Source: Sphingorhabdus sp. YGSMI21 (GTDB taxonomy: Bacteria > Pseudomonadota > Alphaproteobacteria > Sphingomonadales > Sphingomonadaceae). From it: a DNA stretch of 64,000 nucleotides. The stretch lies in contig NZ_CP022549.1 of the NCBI RefSeq assembly GCF_002776575.1, positions 1-64,000 on the forward strand, given 5' to 3'. The translations under genes and the position numbers were made by a program. This document shows, in pieces, positions 1 to 9,401 of the stretch (position 1 is the stretch's first letter; every line of letters begins with the position of its first letter). The notes below the pieces were generated by a model, which was given only the letters and a program-made list of their open reading frames with translations, was not told the DNA's origin and made no database searches.

Positions 1-115
1 CTGGCGGACGCTCTTTCCCTTCTACAATGAATAGCGCTGAAAGCGTCAGTCTGCCGTTCTCGATATTGTCGAGGATAAGGATGGGGCCGATTAGAGAAGG
101 ACGTGCAGCGGTCAT
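1..115 (-). CDS. possible 5' end of a CDS running off the left edge
   Basis: On the minus strand an ATG at 115 opens 38 codons without a stop up to the window edge. The peptide starts MTAARPSLIGPILILDN and has a normal, not low-complexity composition. It loosely recalls the N-terminus of PhoD-like phosphatases, but that is a guess. The ribosome-binding site is weak. Only the sequence left of the window can confirm it. Confidence 0.3.
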   Translation of the reverse strand, partial: MTAARPSLIGPILILDNIENGRLTLSALFIVEGKERPP

Positions 116-303
116 GGTATGTTGCCCGGAATGTGATGCTCCATATCTATACGTCTTCAAGCGTGGAATGATCCTTCGGTCCGGGCCGCTGCTGGGTCCT
201 CGACTTGGATTGATGTATGGGTGATCCCGAAATCCTTGTGCAGCGCCACCCGGGCGGTGGCGAGTAGGTGTGCGTGCCCTACCGCCCATCCCCGTTTCTC
301 TTG

Positions 304-654
304 TCAGTCGAACAGTTCGTGCAGCCAAGACTTCCGTCGAGAGCCGTGCTTACCATGGCCGCCATGGTGTCCGCCGCCGGACTTGCTGTTACGATAACCG
401 CGATCATCGTCGTCGAAACGCGGGCCAAGTGTGCTTGGCGGTGGGGATGTCATTTCACCGATGCTTCGTTCTATGATCTTGTCGAGTTCGCCACGATCCA
501 GCCAAACGCCCCGGCATTTGGGGCAGAAGTCGATCTCAATCCCCTGTCGGTCGGACATGCTCAGAGCGATGTCGCAAACCGGACAGCGCGTGGTTCCCCT
601 TCTTTCCGAATTTCTTCCCGGGTCCCGGCCCGGTTCTTTCGTATTAACTATCAT
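304..654 (-). CDS. TFIIB-type zinc-ribbon protein
   Basis: 116 residues. Residues about 24-62 hold a CPxC...CPKC zinc ribbon followed by RGVWLDRGELDKIIER, the signature of the zf-TFIIB family. These are small proteins of unknown role, thought to bind nucleic acid or protein. The C-terminal third is rich in Gly, His, Arg and Ser (SGGGHHGGHGKHGSRRK) and probably disordered. The start is supported by AAAGGA about 8 bases upstream. It stands alone beside degraded insertion sequences. The family assignment is firm, the cellular role unknown. Confidence 0.8.
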   Translation of the reverse strand: MIVNTKEPGRDPGRNSERRGTTRCPVCDIALSMSDRQGIEIDFCPKCRGVWLDRGELDKIIERSIGEMTSPPPSTLGPRFDDDDRGYRNSKSGGGHHGGHGKHGSRRKSWLHELFD

Positions 655-1100
655 AGTTGTTTTCCTTTCGTTCAGGCGAGGCTGTTCGGACTGTCAGATT
701 TCGCTATCAAAAACGGCAGCTTCTGGGTACTGATGGTCCACTCTTTTTTCTATTTGTCGCACAACTCTTATCACATTATAGCTCACTTACTCTAGGCACA
801 AGGACGGCGGAAAATAGCCTACGCGTCGCATATGTGACCACATCAATTATATTTACGACAGCCTCATGTTGCCTTTCCAGTTATGCGATATCCGATGTCT
901 TATCCCTAAAACGTCATCAGAATGCTTTGCGCGATTGCCATCGGACGCCTCGCATTACTCATGTGCTTTGTTTTTACACTCGACCATTCTTTTTCGGGCC
1001 CAGACAGACGCCGGAAGTTGGTCTGCGAACTCGAAATTGATATTGCGCCACCGGTGCGCTCAAAGGACGATAAGTCGTTCCTTGGATTTCCGGTCGATCG
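655..1100. other. intergenic stretch, no gene recognised
   Basis: About 445 bases with only short, unconvincing reading frames on either strand and no recognisable repeat or RNA. It separates the zinc-ribbon gene from the first IS remnant and may hold decayed IS flank. Confidence 0.5.
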
Positions 1101-1500
1101 TTAAACTAGGCCACCACACATTGAATCGCAACCAGATACGTATTGAGGCGAGTTGCACAGAGGCGGGATATTGGCGAACGCGCCTTTGGCGGCGATAGCA
1201 TCGCGCAGATTGTCGGCATCATAGGCACGATCCACCACTAGTTTACTGTCAGGACCGAGGCTGTCCAGCATCTCGAACGAACTTTGGGCATCATAGGCTT
1301 GCCCTGCACTTAGGCGGAGCTGACTGGCATGCCATTGGCATCGACTATAGCATGGATTTTGGTGGTCAGCCCGCGACGCGAACGACCCATGCAATCGGAT
1401 CGTCCATCCTTTTTTTTGGCGTTGCCGCCACACTGATGCACACGAATGGATGAACTGTCGATCATCTGGATATCACCATCAATGGTTCAATCACGCTCCA
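1101..1500 (-). pseudogene. IS5-family (IS427-like) transposase remnant
   Basis: On the minus strand, pieces in different frames resemble the C-terminal half of IS427-type DDE transposases: DGRSDCMGRSRRGLTTKIHA, DANGMPV, LSAGQAYDAQSSFEML and then DSKLVVDRAYDADNLRDAIA and KGAFANIPP. Frame changes near 1325 and 1400 and the missing start make it non-functional. The D of VVDRAYDAD fits the second catalytic Asp of the family. No terminal inverted repeats were identified. Confidence 0.7.
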
Positions 1501-1689
1501 CTCAAAATCCGATAAATCAAAACGGACTATTACCTGGTCTCCCTTCTAACGAAGACTGAATCAGGTATTACAGAATTTGGGAATCCCCTTTATGGGTATG
1601 TGACCTAGGGTGTTTAGTCCCAGGATTTGATGGTCTAATATTCAGCCATCGATGGAAGTACGCGCTATGGGACATATTCTACACGGAAG

Positions 1690-2045
1690 CGCTAAAGCAT
1701 CAGCCCAAAAACAGTGGCCAAGTGGAATCCGCGCACCTCAGTGCATGATCTCCCCACCGACCCCAAAGGATACCAAGTCCACCCCCCTGACCATCGAAGA
1801 AGAGACTATCATCGTTGCCTTCCATCGGCACACACTGCTGCCGCTGGACGACCGCCTCTGCGCATTGCAGGCAACGATCCCGCTCCGGATACGTTCGTCG
1901 CTGCATCGCTGTTTGCAGCGCCACGGGATTAGCCGATTGCCCGAAGTGACTGGGACAAGAAGCCGAGAAGGAAGTTCAAGACCTATCCCATCGGCTACTG
2001 CCATATCTACAACTGCCTTTTGGAGGCAGGTTTGTGCCGGTGTGG
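1690..2045 (+). pseudogene. IS481-family transposase N-terminal remnant
   Basis: Plus-strand fragments in successive frames (TSVHDLPTDPKG, then LTIEEETIIVAFHRHTLLPL and SSLHRCLQRHGISRLPE, then FKTYPIGYCHI) follow the N-terminal helix-turn-helix part and the start of the catalytic core of IS481-type transposases. At least two frameshifts are visible and the C-terminal half is gone. It lies between two IS5-type remnants. Confidence 0.65.
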
Positions 2046-2049
2046 TCTC

Positions 2050-2600
2050 TCGGAAGCGGAATAGTGTGTTTTGAAGAGGTTGCTTCCGATTGAGGCCCAG
2101 GACCGGGGACGCGGGCGGCGTCCCGAAGGGAGCCGCAAGATCATCAACGGGATATTTTGGCGACTTCGCTGCGGCACGCCGTGGCGCGCCGTTCCGCCCA
2201 GATACGGCAACGGGAACACGATCTATCGGCGCTTCAGGCCATAGAGCGAATCGAGTTATGGGAGGCAACATCGGTGATATTGGGCGTGATCATGGCCGAC
2301 AGCAGCCACCACAGCATCAATAGCCCCACGGTTCGCGCCCATGTCTCGGCAGCGCGGGAAAGGGGGCTCATCGAAGAGCCCTTGGCCGCACGGGACGAGT
2401 TCACCAGTCAGCTTCACTGTCTGCCTGATGGACGGAGACTGTCGCTCGCCTTCCACCCTACCGTCGGCCATCAACGCCGTCATTCGCGGTCGCTCCAATC
2501 GCCGCGTGAAGATTGAGCGCTTCTTCGGACGGCTGAAAATCAATCGCGCCATCGGCATATGATCTAACCAACTCGCGGAGGCCTTCCTATCCATGGTCTA
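2050..2600 (+). pseudogene. second IS5-family transposase remnant with internal deletion
   Basis: Plus strand. The N-terminal part (RPEGSRKIINGIFWRLRCGT, then PWRAVPPRYGNGNTIYRRF) and DDE-region pieces (DSSHHSINSPTVRAHVSAA) are followed by a C-terminal block (INAVIRGRSNRRVKIERFF, GRLKINRAIG) in other frames. Frameshifts and missing middle sequence make it a pseudogene. It is similar in type to, but not a continuation of, the minus-strand remnant at 1.1-1.5 kb. Confidence 0.65.
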
Positions 2601-2717
2601 TGTCGCAAAAGCGTGATACTGGCTCAAATTTGTCCGCGCGCCCTAAGATCAGCGAAAACTACAAAATCTGGATGACCAATTTCTCGTCCGTATGAATATT
2701 TTTAAGACTTCCACTGA

Positions 2718-4022
2718 TTACGAGTTTGTCTCACCCGCATCGGCATCAGCCTTGGCAATTTCTGAACTGCGTTTTTTGAGACGGTCGATTAGGCCGCTAA
2801 TCGTTCCGCCCTGCACGATGACCGAGAATAACACGACGACATAAGTTACCGACAAGATCACAGTGCGCTCAGGGCCTTCCGGCAACGATAGCGCAAGCGC
2901 TATGGAAATCCCGCCGCGCAGTCCTCCCCAGACTAAGGTTGGCAATGCCATGCTGCTAAGAGCCTGGAATGGATGCAGTGCAAATAACGGCAGCCCCACG
3001 CCTGCAATGCGCGCGCCTATGACAAGCGGAATGGTGACGATGCCGGCAAGTATAAGAACGAGTGTCGGGGCGATCGCAATGACTTCAAGGCCAATAAGAA
3101 AAAATAGTACCGCATTCAAAAGCTCATCAATCAGAGCCCAGAATTTGAGCAGATAATCGCGCGTCGTATCGCTCATCGCCAGTTTAACCCCTGCATTACC
3201 GATCAGGAGGCCTGCAACGGCCATGGCAACTGGTCCGCTGACATGCAAAAATTGTGCAAGGCTGTAACCGCCCATAACGACCGCAAGCGATATCATTACT
3301 TCGACATTATATTCATCAATAGCACGCATCGCTCGAAAACCAAGCCAGCCAACGATGCCCCCTAGAACCGCTCCGCCGCCAGCTTCTTTCATAAAATCAA
3401 GAGCGGCATTCCCGGCTGAGAACTCCGATGTACCCAACGCCGCAGTCAACAAGATACCGAACACAACGACGCCTACACCGTCGTTGAACAGGCTTTCTCC
3501 AGCGACAGTCGCTTGTAACGTTGGCGGCACGGCGGCGCGTTTAAGTACGCCGATAACCGCTACCGGGTCGGTTGGACTAATCAGCGCGCCAAACACCAGG
3601 CACCATAAATAGCTGGTCTGGATACCAAAGATTCCTGCGATAAAGTAAAATCCGCTTCCAACTATAAAGGTCGATATGCCAACGCCTAACGTACTGAGTA
3701 ACATGATCGGCCAGCGCCCACGCTTCATATCGGCCCAGTCGACGTGCAGCGCGCCCGCAAACAATAGGAAGGATAGCATCCCGTCCATCAATGTGTCTTG
3801 AAAATTGATGTCGGCCAGAAAACCCAAGACGTTTTCAGCCATTAGGCTGTTGGGCAGTATCCAATCAATGCCGATCACCGCTAGTGACGCTACCGCTCCC
3901 ATGATCGTCAAACCAATTGAAGATGGTAGTTTCAAATAACGGTGATTAAAATAACCTAAAATAGCCGCCAGCGTGACTAGGATCGCAGCGGCGTCAAACG
4001 GTTGAAGATTAGCGGCTACCAT
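2718..4022 (-). CDS. CPA1-family cation/proton antiporter (NhaP-like)
   Basis: 434 residues with about 12 hydrophobic segments, the size and profile of a sodium/proton exchanger of the CPA1 group in the inner membrane. The family signatures SPTDPVAVIGVLKRA (about residues 150-165) and ESLFNDGVGVVVFG (about 176-190) contain the acidic residues used for ion binding. GGLRGGISIALALSLP near residue 370 is the conserved late helix. AGGA about 8 bases before the ATG supports the start. It exchanges Na+ (or K+) for H+ for pH and salt homeostasis. It has no partner genes and probably travelled in as cargo. Confidence 0.9.
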   Translation of the reverse strand: MVAANLQPFDAAAILVTLAAILGYFNHRYLKLPSSIGLTIMGAVASLAVIGIDWILPNSLMAENVLGFLADINFQDTLMDGMLSFLLFAGALHVDWADMKRGRWPIMLLSTLGVGISTFIVGSGFYFIAGIFGIQTSYLWCLVFGALISPTDPVAVIGVLKRAAVPPTLQATVAGESLFNDGVGVVVFGILLTAALGTSEFSAGNAALDFMKEAGGGAVLGGIVGWLGFRAMRAIDEYNVEVMISLAVVMGGYSLAQFLHVSGPVAMAVAGLLIGNAGVKLAMSDTTRDYLLKFWALIDELLNAVLFFLIGLEVIAIAPTLVLILAGIVTIPLVIGARIAGVGLPLFALHPFQALSSMALPTLVWGGLRGGISIALALSLPEGPERTVILSVTYVVVLFSVIVQGGTISGLIDRLKKRSSEIAKADADAGETNS

Positions 4023-4436
4023 GGTATAGTCCTGACGTGTAGAAAGTGAGCAAGTACCATGTAACGCAGCTAAATTTCAATTGAGGCCTTTCCGGTTGCT
4101 GATGAAGCATTCTCATCTGTTGACACCATTCTTTGGATAAAGTTCTGACATGATGCGAAAATTCTAATGCTAATATAATTGGCTATCACGCACAATTCCG
4201 GTTTGGAAGTTAATTCCGAGCAGATTGAAATATACCGTAAAATGTTTTTTGACTCACAGCTGTATGTGACCACTTCTTTCTATTTCCAAAGAAAATCCAT
4301 GACAGATAACCATCTGGAGAAGTGAAATTGCCGCTAAAGAACAATATACTCATAGAAATTGTAACATCGGGTGACTGGCGAGACCTTCTCTACATGCTAT
4401 TATAGCCATTCTCGAAGCGTTTCATAGGGCGTGTCT
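4023..4436. other. intergenic stretch, no gene recognised
   Basis: About 410 AT-rich bases between the antiporter start and the end of the next minus-strand gene. Short frames on the minus strand have no ribosome site or plausible composition. It presumably contains the antiporter promoter; no clear -35/-10 pair was picked out. Confidence 0.4.
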
Positions 4437-5696
4437 TCAGGTTGAAGGGATGCTCCGTGCAATCTCAGCAAGATCGTGCGCGAGGTTAGGCAGTGTCGAG
4501 CGGTCCACATCAAGGACAGCGCCGATGAACCCCAAGGCCCGCGCCCGGCGCGGTTCTTCATAATCTGCGCCGCTGGTTTCTAAAACCACGGGAATTTCAG
4601 TATTACCCCGCTGCAAGGAGAGCAACCAGGGCGGACGTACCGGGCCGTCAGGGGTGATGTAGTCAAACACGGGTTTTGTGACGGTAAGTCCAATGCCTTG
4701 CCGCGCTAGCGTGTGACGCGCGGTGATCAGAGCTTCGACGACAAACCGGTCGAAATCATGATCTACCGGAATGAAGCGGTGGCCGTTGTGGACAGGCTGT
4801 CCCCATGCGCGAAGCGCACCGTAACCGCGCGCATCGGGATCCTCGCCGATAGCAACCAGGGTCAGGTCGGGCCCACTGATTGGTTTGTTCCGCGTGCCTG
4901 GGTGGCGAAGGCGGGTTGCGAGATCGATGGTGCCATCTGTGGTTTCGATGCTGTGCTCGTGGACCTTGCGTGCAAAGACCAGCAGATAGGCCTGCGGTTC
5001 ATGGCCTTTGGGCCAGCTTTTAGCGAGTTCGCGTAGCACTGCGAATATGCGCAGCGATTCCCAATCGCGCAGATGGGTAAAGAGGACGCGGCTCAGCGGT
5101 ATGCCGGGTGCAACCTCCAGGCGCTCGGCGAGCTGACGCACTGCGGCAAATTCGCTCGAAATATCGCGTTTGTCCTGTTCATTTGCTTCAATGACCGTGC
5201 GCCCGCTCAGCTCGAGCAGGCGCCACAGCAGCTTTGCGAGACGCGGAGCGCCGTGGCTTGCTGCATCCCGCGGCTCCGGCTTCTCTTCGGGATGCTGCGC
5301 CAGCGAAAGCGCGGGTGGACGCAACACGGAAAAATAGCCTTCAGGCTGGTTGCGCGCGGGACGTTTCTGGCTGGTAATGGTGGTGAAAGTCTGTTCCCGG
5401 AAAAACGGACATTTAATGGCATGCTCAGGCCTGCTTCGCGCTGTCAGACGCCTGAGATAATAGGTGTCAGCCCCGGTGAGCAAAGCGGGCGAGAGCATCG
5501 GAGTGGCAAGTTCGCCCCGACAGGCGCAGGCGATCCATTGCCCGTTTTTACGGGCATGGCGCACAAGCATCAGCGCTGCTTCTTCATCCCGGTGATCGCC
5601 GCGCCCGGTATACCAGATGCGCAATGTGTCACTAAGGGCCGGTGCGATCGGCTCTTTGCCTTTTGCATTTTTCGCGCCTTTGGGGACCAACCACAT
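4437..5696 (-). CDS. unknown plasmid protein with cysteine motif and possible nuclease-like end
   Basis: 419 residues, not confidently recognised. Residues about 53-105 contain WIACACRGE ... YYLRRLTARSRPEHAIKCPFFREQ, a Cys/His-rich pattern that recalls DUF1173-type plasmid proteins; this is only a resemblance. The C-terminal third (RPPWLLSLQRGNTEIPVVLETSG followed by YEEPRRARALGFIG) suggests an alpha/beta nuclease-like fold without a clear catalytic signature. It lies 8 bases downstream of the next gene on the same strand, so the two are probably one transcript. No signal peptide or membrane segment. Confidence 0.6.
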   Translation of the reverse strand: MWLVPKGAKNAKGKEPIAPALSDTLRIWYTGRGDHRDEEAALMLVRHARKNGQWIACACRGELATPMLSPALLTGADTYYLRRLTARSRPEHAIKCPFFREQTFTTITSQKRPARNQPEGYFSVLRPPALSLAQHPEEKPEPRDAASHGAPRLAKLLWRLLELSGRTVIEANEQDKRDISSEFAAVRQLAERLEVAPGIPLSRVLFTHLRDWESLRIFAVLRELAKSWPKGHEPQAYLLVFARKVHEHSIETTDGTIDLATRLRHPGTRNKPISGPDLTLVAIGEDPDARGYGALRAWGQPVHNGHRFIPVDHDFDRFVVEALITARHTLARQGIGLTVTKPVFDYITPDGPVRPPWLLSLQRGNTEIPVVLETSGADYEEPRRARALGFIGAVLDVDRSTLPNLAHDLAEIARSIPST

Positions 5697-5704
5697 GGCC
5701 TTGC

Positions 5705-6298
5705 TTAAGCTGCTGGCAGCTTGACATCAATCTTTGTTATGGTGGTCCAGTCCAGCTCCTTCCAGCGGGAAATCCGGTAGCGTGTTCCCGCCGCTGGATT
5801 GAGGAAGATCGTCCGGCGTCCCTGGCGGGAAACGAGGAAACGCCGCCCCTCGCTTCCATCGGCAAATTTGATCGTTTGGGCAAAGACAATCATGTCGCCG
5901 TCCTTGGGTGGGGGCCGATTCTTTCGGGTTGCGGTCGCACGGCAGCGGGCGCGCCACTGCAGGGCGTATTCGCTGGTCGTGGGGCCGAGCATGTCAAGAA
6001 TCCTTGCGGGGCATTCGGATTCGTTCGGTCCCATGGTTTCGCTCATATCCTTGTAACCGAAAATCATCCCGTCGCTGGCGCGTGTATTATATTTGACCAG
6101 ACAAACCAGCGCGAAGACGGTGGTCTGGCCAGTTTCCTGGTTATATTGGCGGCACGCGGCATACCAGGTGCGCATCTTGATCATTGCAGAGGCCAGTATT
6201 TCGCTCTTGCCCGCGTCGTTCTCGAATGTGAATTGATCCTCAAGATAGGCTTGTGGCGTTTCGTGGGATCCCAGTGAATTCATGAATAACCATCCCAT
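5705..6298 (-). CDS. conserved hypothetical protein (DUF6927-like start)
   Basis: 197 residues beginning MGWLFMNSLGSHETPQAYLE, a start that resembles DUF6927 proteins of proteobacterial plasmids. It is followed by a basic, Trp-containing body (TWYAACRQYNQETG) and a C-terminal half with FADGSEGRRFLVSRQGRR. It is soluble, with no metal motif. It is the first gene of a likely two-gene unit with the 419-residue protein downstream, and diverges from the plus-strand gene at 6387. Function unknown. Confidence 0.65.
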   Translation of the reverse strand: MGWLFMNSLGSHETPQAYLEDQFTFENDAGKSEILASAMIKMRTWYAACRQYNQETGQTTVFALVCLVKYNTRASDGMIFGYKDMSETMGPNESECPARILDMLGPTTSEYALQWRARCRATATRKNRPPPKDGDMIVFAQTIKFADGSEGRRFLVSRQGRRTIFLNPAAGTRYRISRWKELDWTTITKIDVKLPAA

Positions 6299-6386
6299 TG
6301 TTGTTCTCCTTGTTATGTTGTCATCACGGTAAAATTGACAGGGGGCTGATGTTCACGCTATGTCCACAATCGATAAGGAATTTGAT

Positions 6387-6872
6387 ATGAACAAAGCACC
6401 AAATTGGTTGCAAAATATTGATGTAGACCTTGGTCTAATCGAGATGCGCGATTGCTGCGACGAACATTGGACATTTCGCGCGCTTGCCGGTGCTTCGGTT
6501 GGGGTTGACCCGGAGGATGCATTGTCGGCCGCATCCGAGCTTTCGCGCACAGTCAATGTTTTGATGGCAGGACAAACTGACGCCAAGACCGCACTGGCGG
6601 CCATTCTTGGCGGCCGCGGCAATGATTATCAGCGGTGCCTGTGGTATATACTGGCAGGCCGGGACCCGCTTGGCACGTCTGTTGACCTGGGCCGTCTGGT
6701 CGAACTACTCGCAGCACGCGCACAACTGGCCTGCGAGGGAGCGGTTTTTGGCAGCGGCGTGGTGATTGCCGATGATCCTTATGTGACCGCCGATGTTGAT
6801 GGTCCTTTGGGTGTGTTTTCGCGCGACTTTACGCTTGGGGCGCAATGGGCTCCGTTTGCTCAGGCCCGCTAG
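6387..6872 (+). CDS. small hypothetical protein, transcribed against its neighbours
   Basis: 161 residues from the ATG at 6387, chosen because AAGGAA lies 6 bases upstream; an earlier in-frame ATG at 6360 lacks a good site. Acidic (MRDCCDEHWTFRALAG...), mostly helical by composition, no recognised domain. It is the only plus-strand gene in the 4.4-16.7 kb block and its 3' end overlaps the convergent gene at 6829 by 44 bases. Confidence 0.55.
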   Translation: MNKAPNWLQNIDVDLGLIEMRDCCDEHWTFRALAGASVGVDPEDALSAASELSRTVNVLMAGQTDAKTALAAILGGRGNDYQRCLWYILAGRDPLGTSVDLGRLVELLAARAQLACEGAVFGSGVVIADDPYVTADVDGPLGVFSRDFTLGAQWAPFAQAR

Positions 6873-7332
6873 CGACAATAACCAGCGGCGGTACGGCGAA
6901 CGCGGCACGGGCAAAATGATCAGCAATCGCACGAAATGAACCGAGGGTGCGGGCCAGCTGTTCGCCGATCAGGATCTGATCGTCCTCGCTGACGTCATAT
7001 TCATCAACGGCATCATCCCCCTCTCGGGTTTCGGCTGCGCCGCGATAAACGGTACGAAAGCACCCCCATACACCAGCGCACTGACCGGTCCATCGGGTGT
7101 AGGCGAGTTTGTGGGTGCGGCAGAAGGCTTCCAGTTCAGTGAACGTGCCCCAGCTGACTTCATGCGCGCAAAGCAATAATGGTTCGCCGCTCACAAGTTC
7201 CTTTAGCTCAAATTTTGGGCCGTCAAATTCGGTAGAGAGGCCTTCATCACTGATGGCGGTGAGAAGCCGGGGAAGATCGGCGGCGGCTAGCTTTCCTCCG
7301 ATGGTAATTGAAGCTGAACAGCGGTCGGCCAT
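6829..7332 (-). CDS. hypothetical acidic plasmid protein
   Basis: 167 residues, strongly acidic in the middle (ETREGDDAVDEYDVSEDDQ). A good ribosome site (AAAGGACG) stands 6 bases before the ATG. No known domain. The N-terminal part (CSASITIGGKLAAADLPRLL) resembles in layout the N-terminus of the 160-residue protein at 7832 (short beta strand, then a helix), so the two may be distant relatives. It belongs to a run of small minus-strand genes downstream of ardC. Confidence 0.65.
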   Translation of the reverse strand: MADRCSASITIGGKLAAADLPRLLTAISDEGLSTEFDGPKFELKELVSGEPLLLCAHEVSWGTFTELEAFCRTHKLAYTRWTGQCAGVWGCFRTVYRGAAETREGDDAVDEYDVSEDDQILIGEQLARTLGSFRAIADHFARAAFAVPPLVIVASGPEQTEPIAPQA

Positions 7333-7407
7333 GATAACGTCCTTTCGTTGATTGAGCGCGCGACCAATCCGTTGCGGGAAGCGGCTATGATGAATTTGAA
7401 ATAGCGC

Positions 7408-7620
7408 TTATGCGCTGGGTTTATTGGCTTTTACGTCCGCCAATATCTGCAAATCATGCTGACTGATGTCGATAAGATAATCAACGGCTGCCACAATAAC
7501 CAAAACCGAATATGCACCGGTATTGTTGCAATGGGAAACTTTGCAACGATGAAGATCGCGAACGGGAATTGGCACTCCAATGGCCTCGCAGCTTCGCTTT
7601 TTGTAGGTTGTAACTCTCAT
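7408..7620 (-). CDS. small hypothetical protein
   Basis: 70 residues, with TAGGAG 8 bases before the ATG. Basic N-terminus (MRVTTYKKRSCEAIGVP), two Cys in HRCKVSHCNN, and a C-terminal helix. No family recognised. It lies 24 bases after the 65-residue gene in the same operon-like series. Confidence 0.55.
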   Translation of the reverse strand: MRVTTYKKRSCEAIGVPIPVRDLHRCKVSHCNNTGAYSVLVIVAAVDYLIDISQHDLQILADVKANKPSA

Positions 7621-7644
7621 ATATCTAACTCCTAGAGCTTTGCA

Positions 7645-7842
7645 TCAATCTCGATCAGCAAGGATCCTTGCGATGACGCGCTGGGTTCCGGTGTTAGCGG
7701 GTTCCGCGATAAAGGGTCGTTCCGGTTTGCCGGTTGCGGAAACCTGCATGTCCTGGTTGGTCGCTTCGGCAACGCGGGTGGCGACGCGGTAGGCATTCTC
7801 GAGCGTGGCAACGTGACCCGCAGTGCGCTGGTCAGCTGACAC
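7645..7842 (-). CDS. small hypothetical protein, GTG start overlapping the upstream gene
   Basis: 65 residues from a GTG at 7842 that overlaps the last codons of the preceding gene by 11 bases. The longer frame reaching 8106 is only a shadow of that gene. The peptide (ADQRTAGHVATLENAYRVAT...) looks soluble and helical. Overlap suggests translational coupling to the 160-residue protein. Function unknown. Confidence 0.5.
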   Translation of the reverse strand: MSADQRTAGHVATLENAYRVATRVAEATNQDMQVSATGKPERPFIAEPANTGTQRVIARILADRD

Positions 7843-8314
7843 CAGAGGTCTCCGCGAGCGCGGTGAGATCATTACTGAGCATCTGGGCAAGCGTCTGTTG
7901 GGAAATGGTGTCCCCCGTGATGACGAAATAGCCTCCGCCGAAACCATCGGCGCGGGCCTTATCGCAGGTATCGGCATAAACGAACCCGAGCGGCAACTTT
8001 TCAGGGTATAGGCATTGGAGGCATTGTCCGAGCGCCGAGAGATTCGGCGCGCCATCGCTATCAAAAATGGTGAGAGTGCTGCTGGTCTCATTGAAAATGC
8101 ACTCAATGCCGAAAATCAAGTCGTCCATAATCTCGCAGAAGTTTTGCTCTGCGCTCTGGCTGTCGGTGTTGAATGCCTTTTCGATTTCCGGTGTCAGCAA
8201 GGGTCCATTACCATCTTCGATCGATGCCGCGCTGGCAATGACGGAAACAAACTGTTCCGCTTCTTCGCGCGTGACAGCGAGCTTGAACGAAATATGGGTG
8301 AAATAATTGGCCAT
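7832..8314 (-). CDS. hypothetical plasmid protein
   Basis: 160 residues, acidic, with TAGGAAG 7 bases before the ATG. The composition (IMDDLIFGIECIFNETSSTLTIFDSDG) suggests a small alpha/beta fold. No catalytic motif. It follows ardC by 10 bases on the same strand and is followed by an overlapping small gene, so it is part of the ardC transcript. Such small proteins downstream of ardC are common on sphingomonad plasmids, but their role is unknown. Confidence 0.65.
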   Translation of the reverse strand: MANYFTHISFKLAVTREEAEQFVSVIASAASIEDGNGPLLTPEIEKAFNTDSQSAEQNFCEIMDDLIFGIECIFNETSSTLTIFDSDGAPNLSALGQCLQCLYPEKLPLGFVYADTCDKARADGFGGGYFVITGDTISQQTLAQMLSNDLTALAETSGVS

Positions 8315-8324
8315 GATGGTCTTC

Positions 8325-9305
8325 CTAACATGTCATAACTGTGGATTTTGGTCGGGACGGGCTGCAGGCCGCAACAAGCTGCGGTTCGCGTCCAACGATC
8401 CGGCAGGGGCCTTCCTGGGCAAAGCCCAAGATGAAGTTGACCGCTTCGTCTGCTTTGGATGCGGCGGTCAAAATGGCGGTTTTGTCCGACTTGAGGACCT
8501 TGAGCCAGTGCGCGAGGTAGGATGCATGATTGTCGAGTTGCGCTTCAGGTAGCCCGAGTGTTGCCCCAAGAATTGCGGCAGCAATATCTGCAATAAGTTC
8601 TTCCATGGCATAGGCTGCATCGCCGAAGCGCTTGCCAAAAGTGCGGTCAAGCCGCCGTTTTGCGCCTGTCCAATGGGCTGTCTCATGCGCTCGCACCGCA
8701 AAATAAGCTTCAAAGTTGGGAAACTGGTCGATGGCCGGCAAAACGATCTCATCGCGGGCGCGATTATAATAGGCCTGATTGCCATTGTGACGGACCGCGG
8801 CAGGGATTTTGGCGAATATCGCCTCTAGCCGGGGCCGGTGGATGGATTCGGGTATCTTTTGAGGCGGTTTTGGTATCGGGTAAAAATGAGCAGGAAGCCC
8901 GTCAATCTGCTCAGCATTGAAGACCGCATATTGACGAAGCAAGCGCCGCGTTTGTCCTTCATCGCCGCTACCGCCTGCATTATCATCGATGCTCTCCTTA
9001 TCTGCCGTACCGTCCTTGGTGACCAGTGTCTTGTAGAAGACCGCCTGCGATGATTTCTCGCCCTTGCGAACCTGTCCCTTGAGGATGATCGCCTGCCGGT
9101 AGGTCATCCAGTAGGGCGAAATATAACCGCGTTCTTCCGCCGCCATCCAGAGGATCAATGTGTTAATCCCGCGATAGGCTGAGCCGCAATGGCGTAGCGG
9201 GCGCGAGATCGGTTGCCCGGTCCAGGGTTTGACCCAGGGTTTTGTTCCCGCTTCCAGTTTTGCTATAATAGTTGCGGTAATCGTGGCTGAGATGTCGGTT
9301 TTCAT
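8325..9305 (-). CDS. ardC: ArdC-family antirestriction protein
   Basis: 326 residues with both ArdC domains. The N-terminal single-strand-DNA-binding region has the typical KPWVKPWTG, YRGINTLILWM, YWMTYRQA and KGEKSS signatures (residues about 20-90). The C-terminal metalloprotease-like region contains HETAHWTG (about residue 209), an HExxH zinc site, and EELIADIAAA downstream as the third-ligand helix. ArdC proteins protect incoming plasmid DNA from host restriction during transfer. AAAGGA precedes the start. It is flanked by the ParB-like gene upstream and small unknown genes downstream, fitting an early-expressed establishment block. Confidence 0.92.
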   Translation of the reverse strand: MKTDISATITATIIAKLEAGTKPWVKPWTGQPISRPLRHCGSAYRGINTLILWMAAEERGYISPYWMTYRQAIILKGQVRKGEKSSQAVFYKTLVTKDGTADKESIDDNAGGSGDEGQTRRLLRQYAVFNAEQIDGLPAHFYPIPKPPQKIPESIHRPRLEAIFAKIPAAVRHNGNQAYYNRARDEIVLPAIDQFPNFEAYFAVRAHETAHWTGAKRRLDRTFGKRFGDAAYAMEELIADIAAAILGATLGLPEAQLDNHASYLAHWLKVLKSDKTAILTAASKADEAVNFILGFAQEGPCRIVGREPQLVAACSPSRPKSTVMTC

Positions 9306-9401
9306 GGGTAGTGTCCTTTTAGCGCGCGCGCAATTGCCCCGCTGCCGAATGACAACGGGGCAATGCTTGCAGATTTGTGGTTTGGTGTTCAGGCAGCCTT
9401 T

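Noticed and set aside
7843..8106. N-terminal extension of the 65-residue gene
   Set aside because: It is the other frame of the 160-residue gene; the GTG at 7842 is where independent coding begins.
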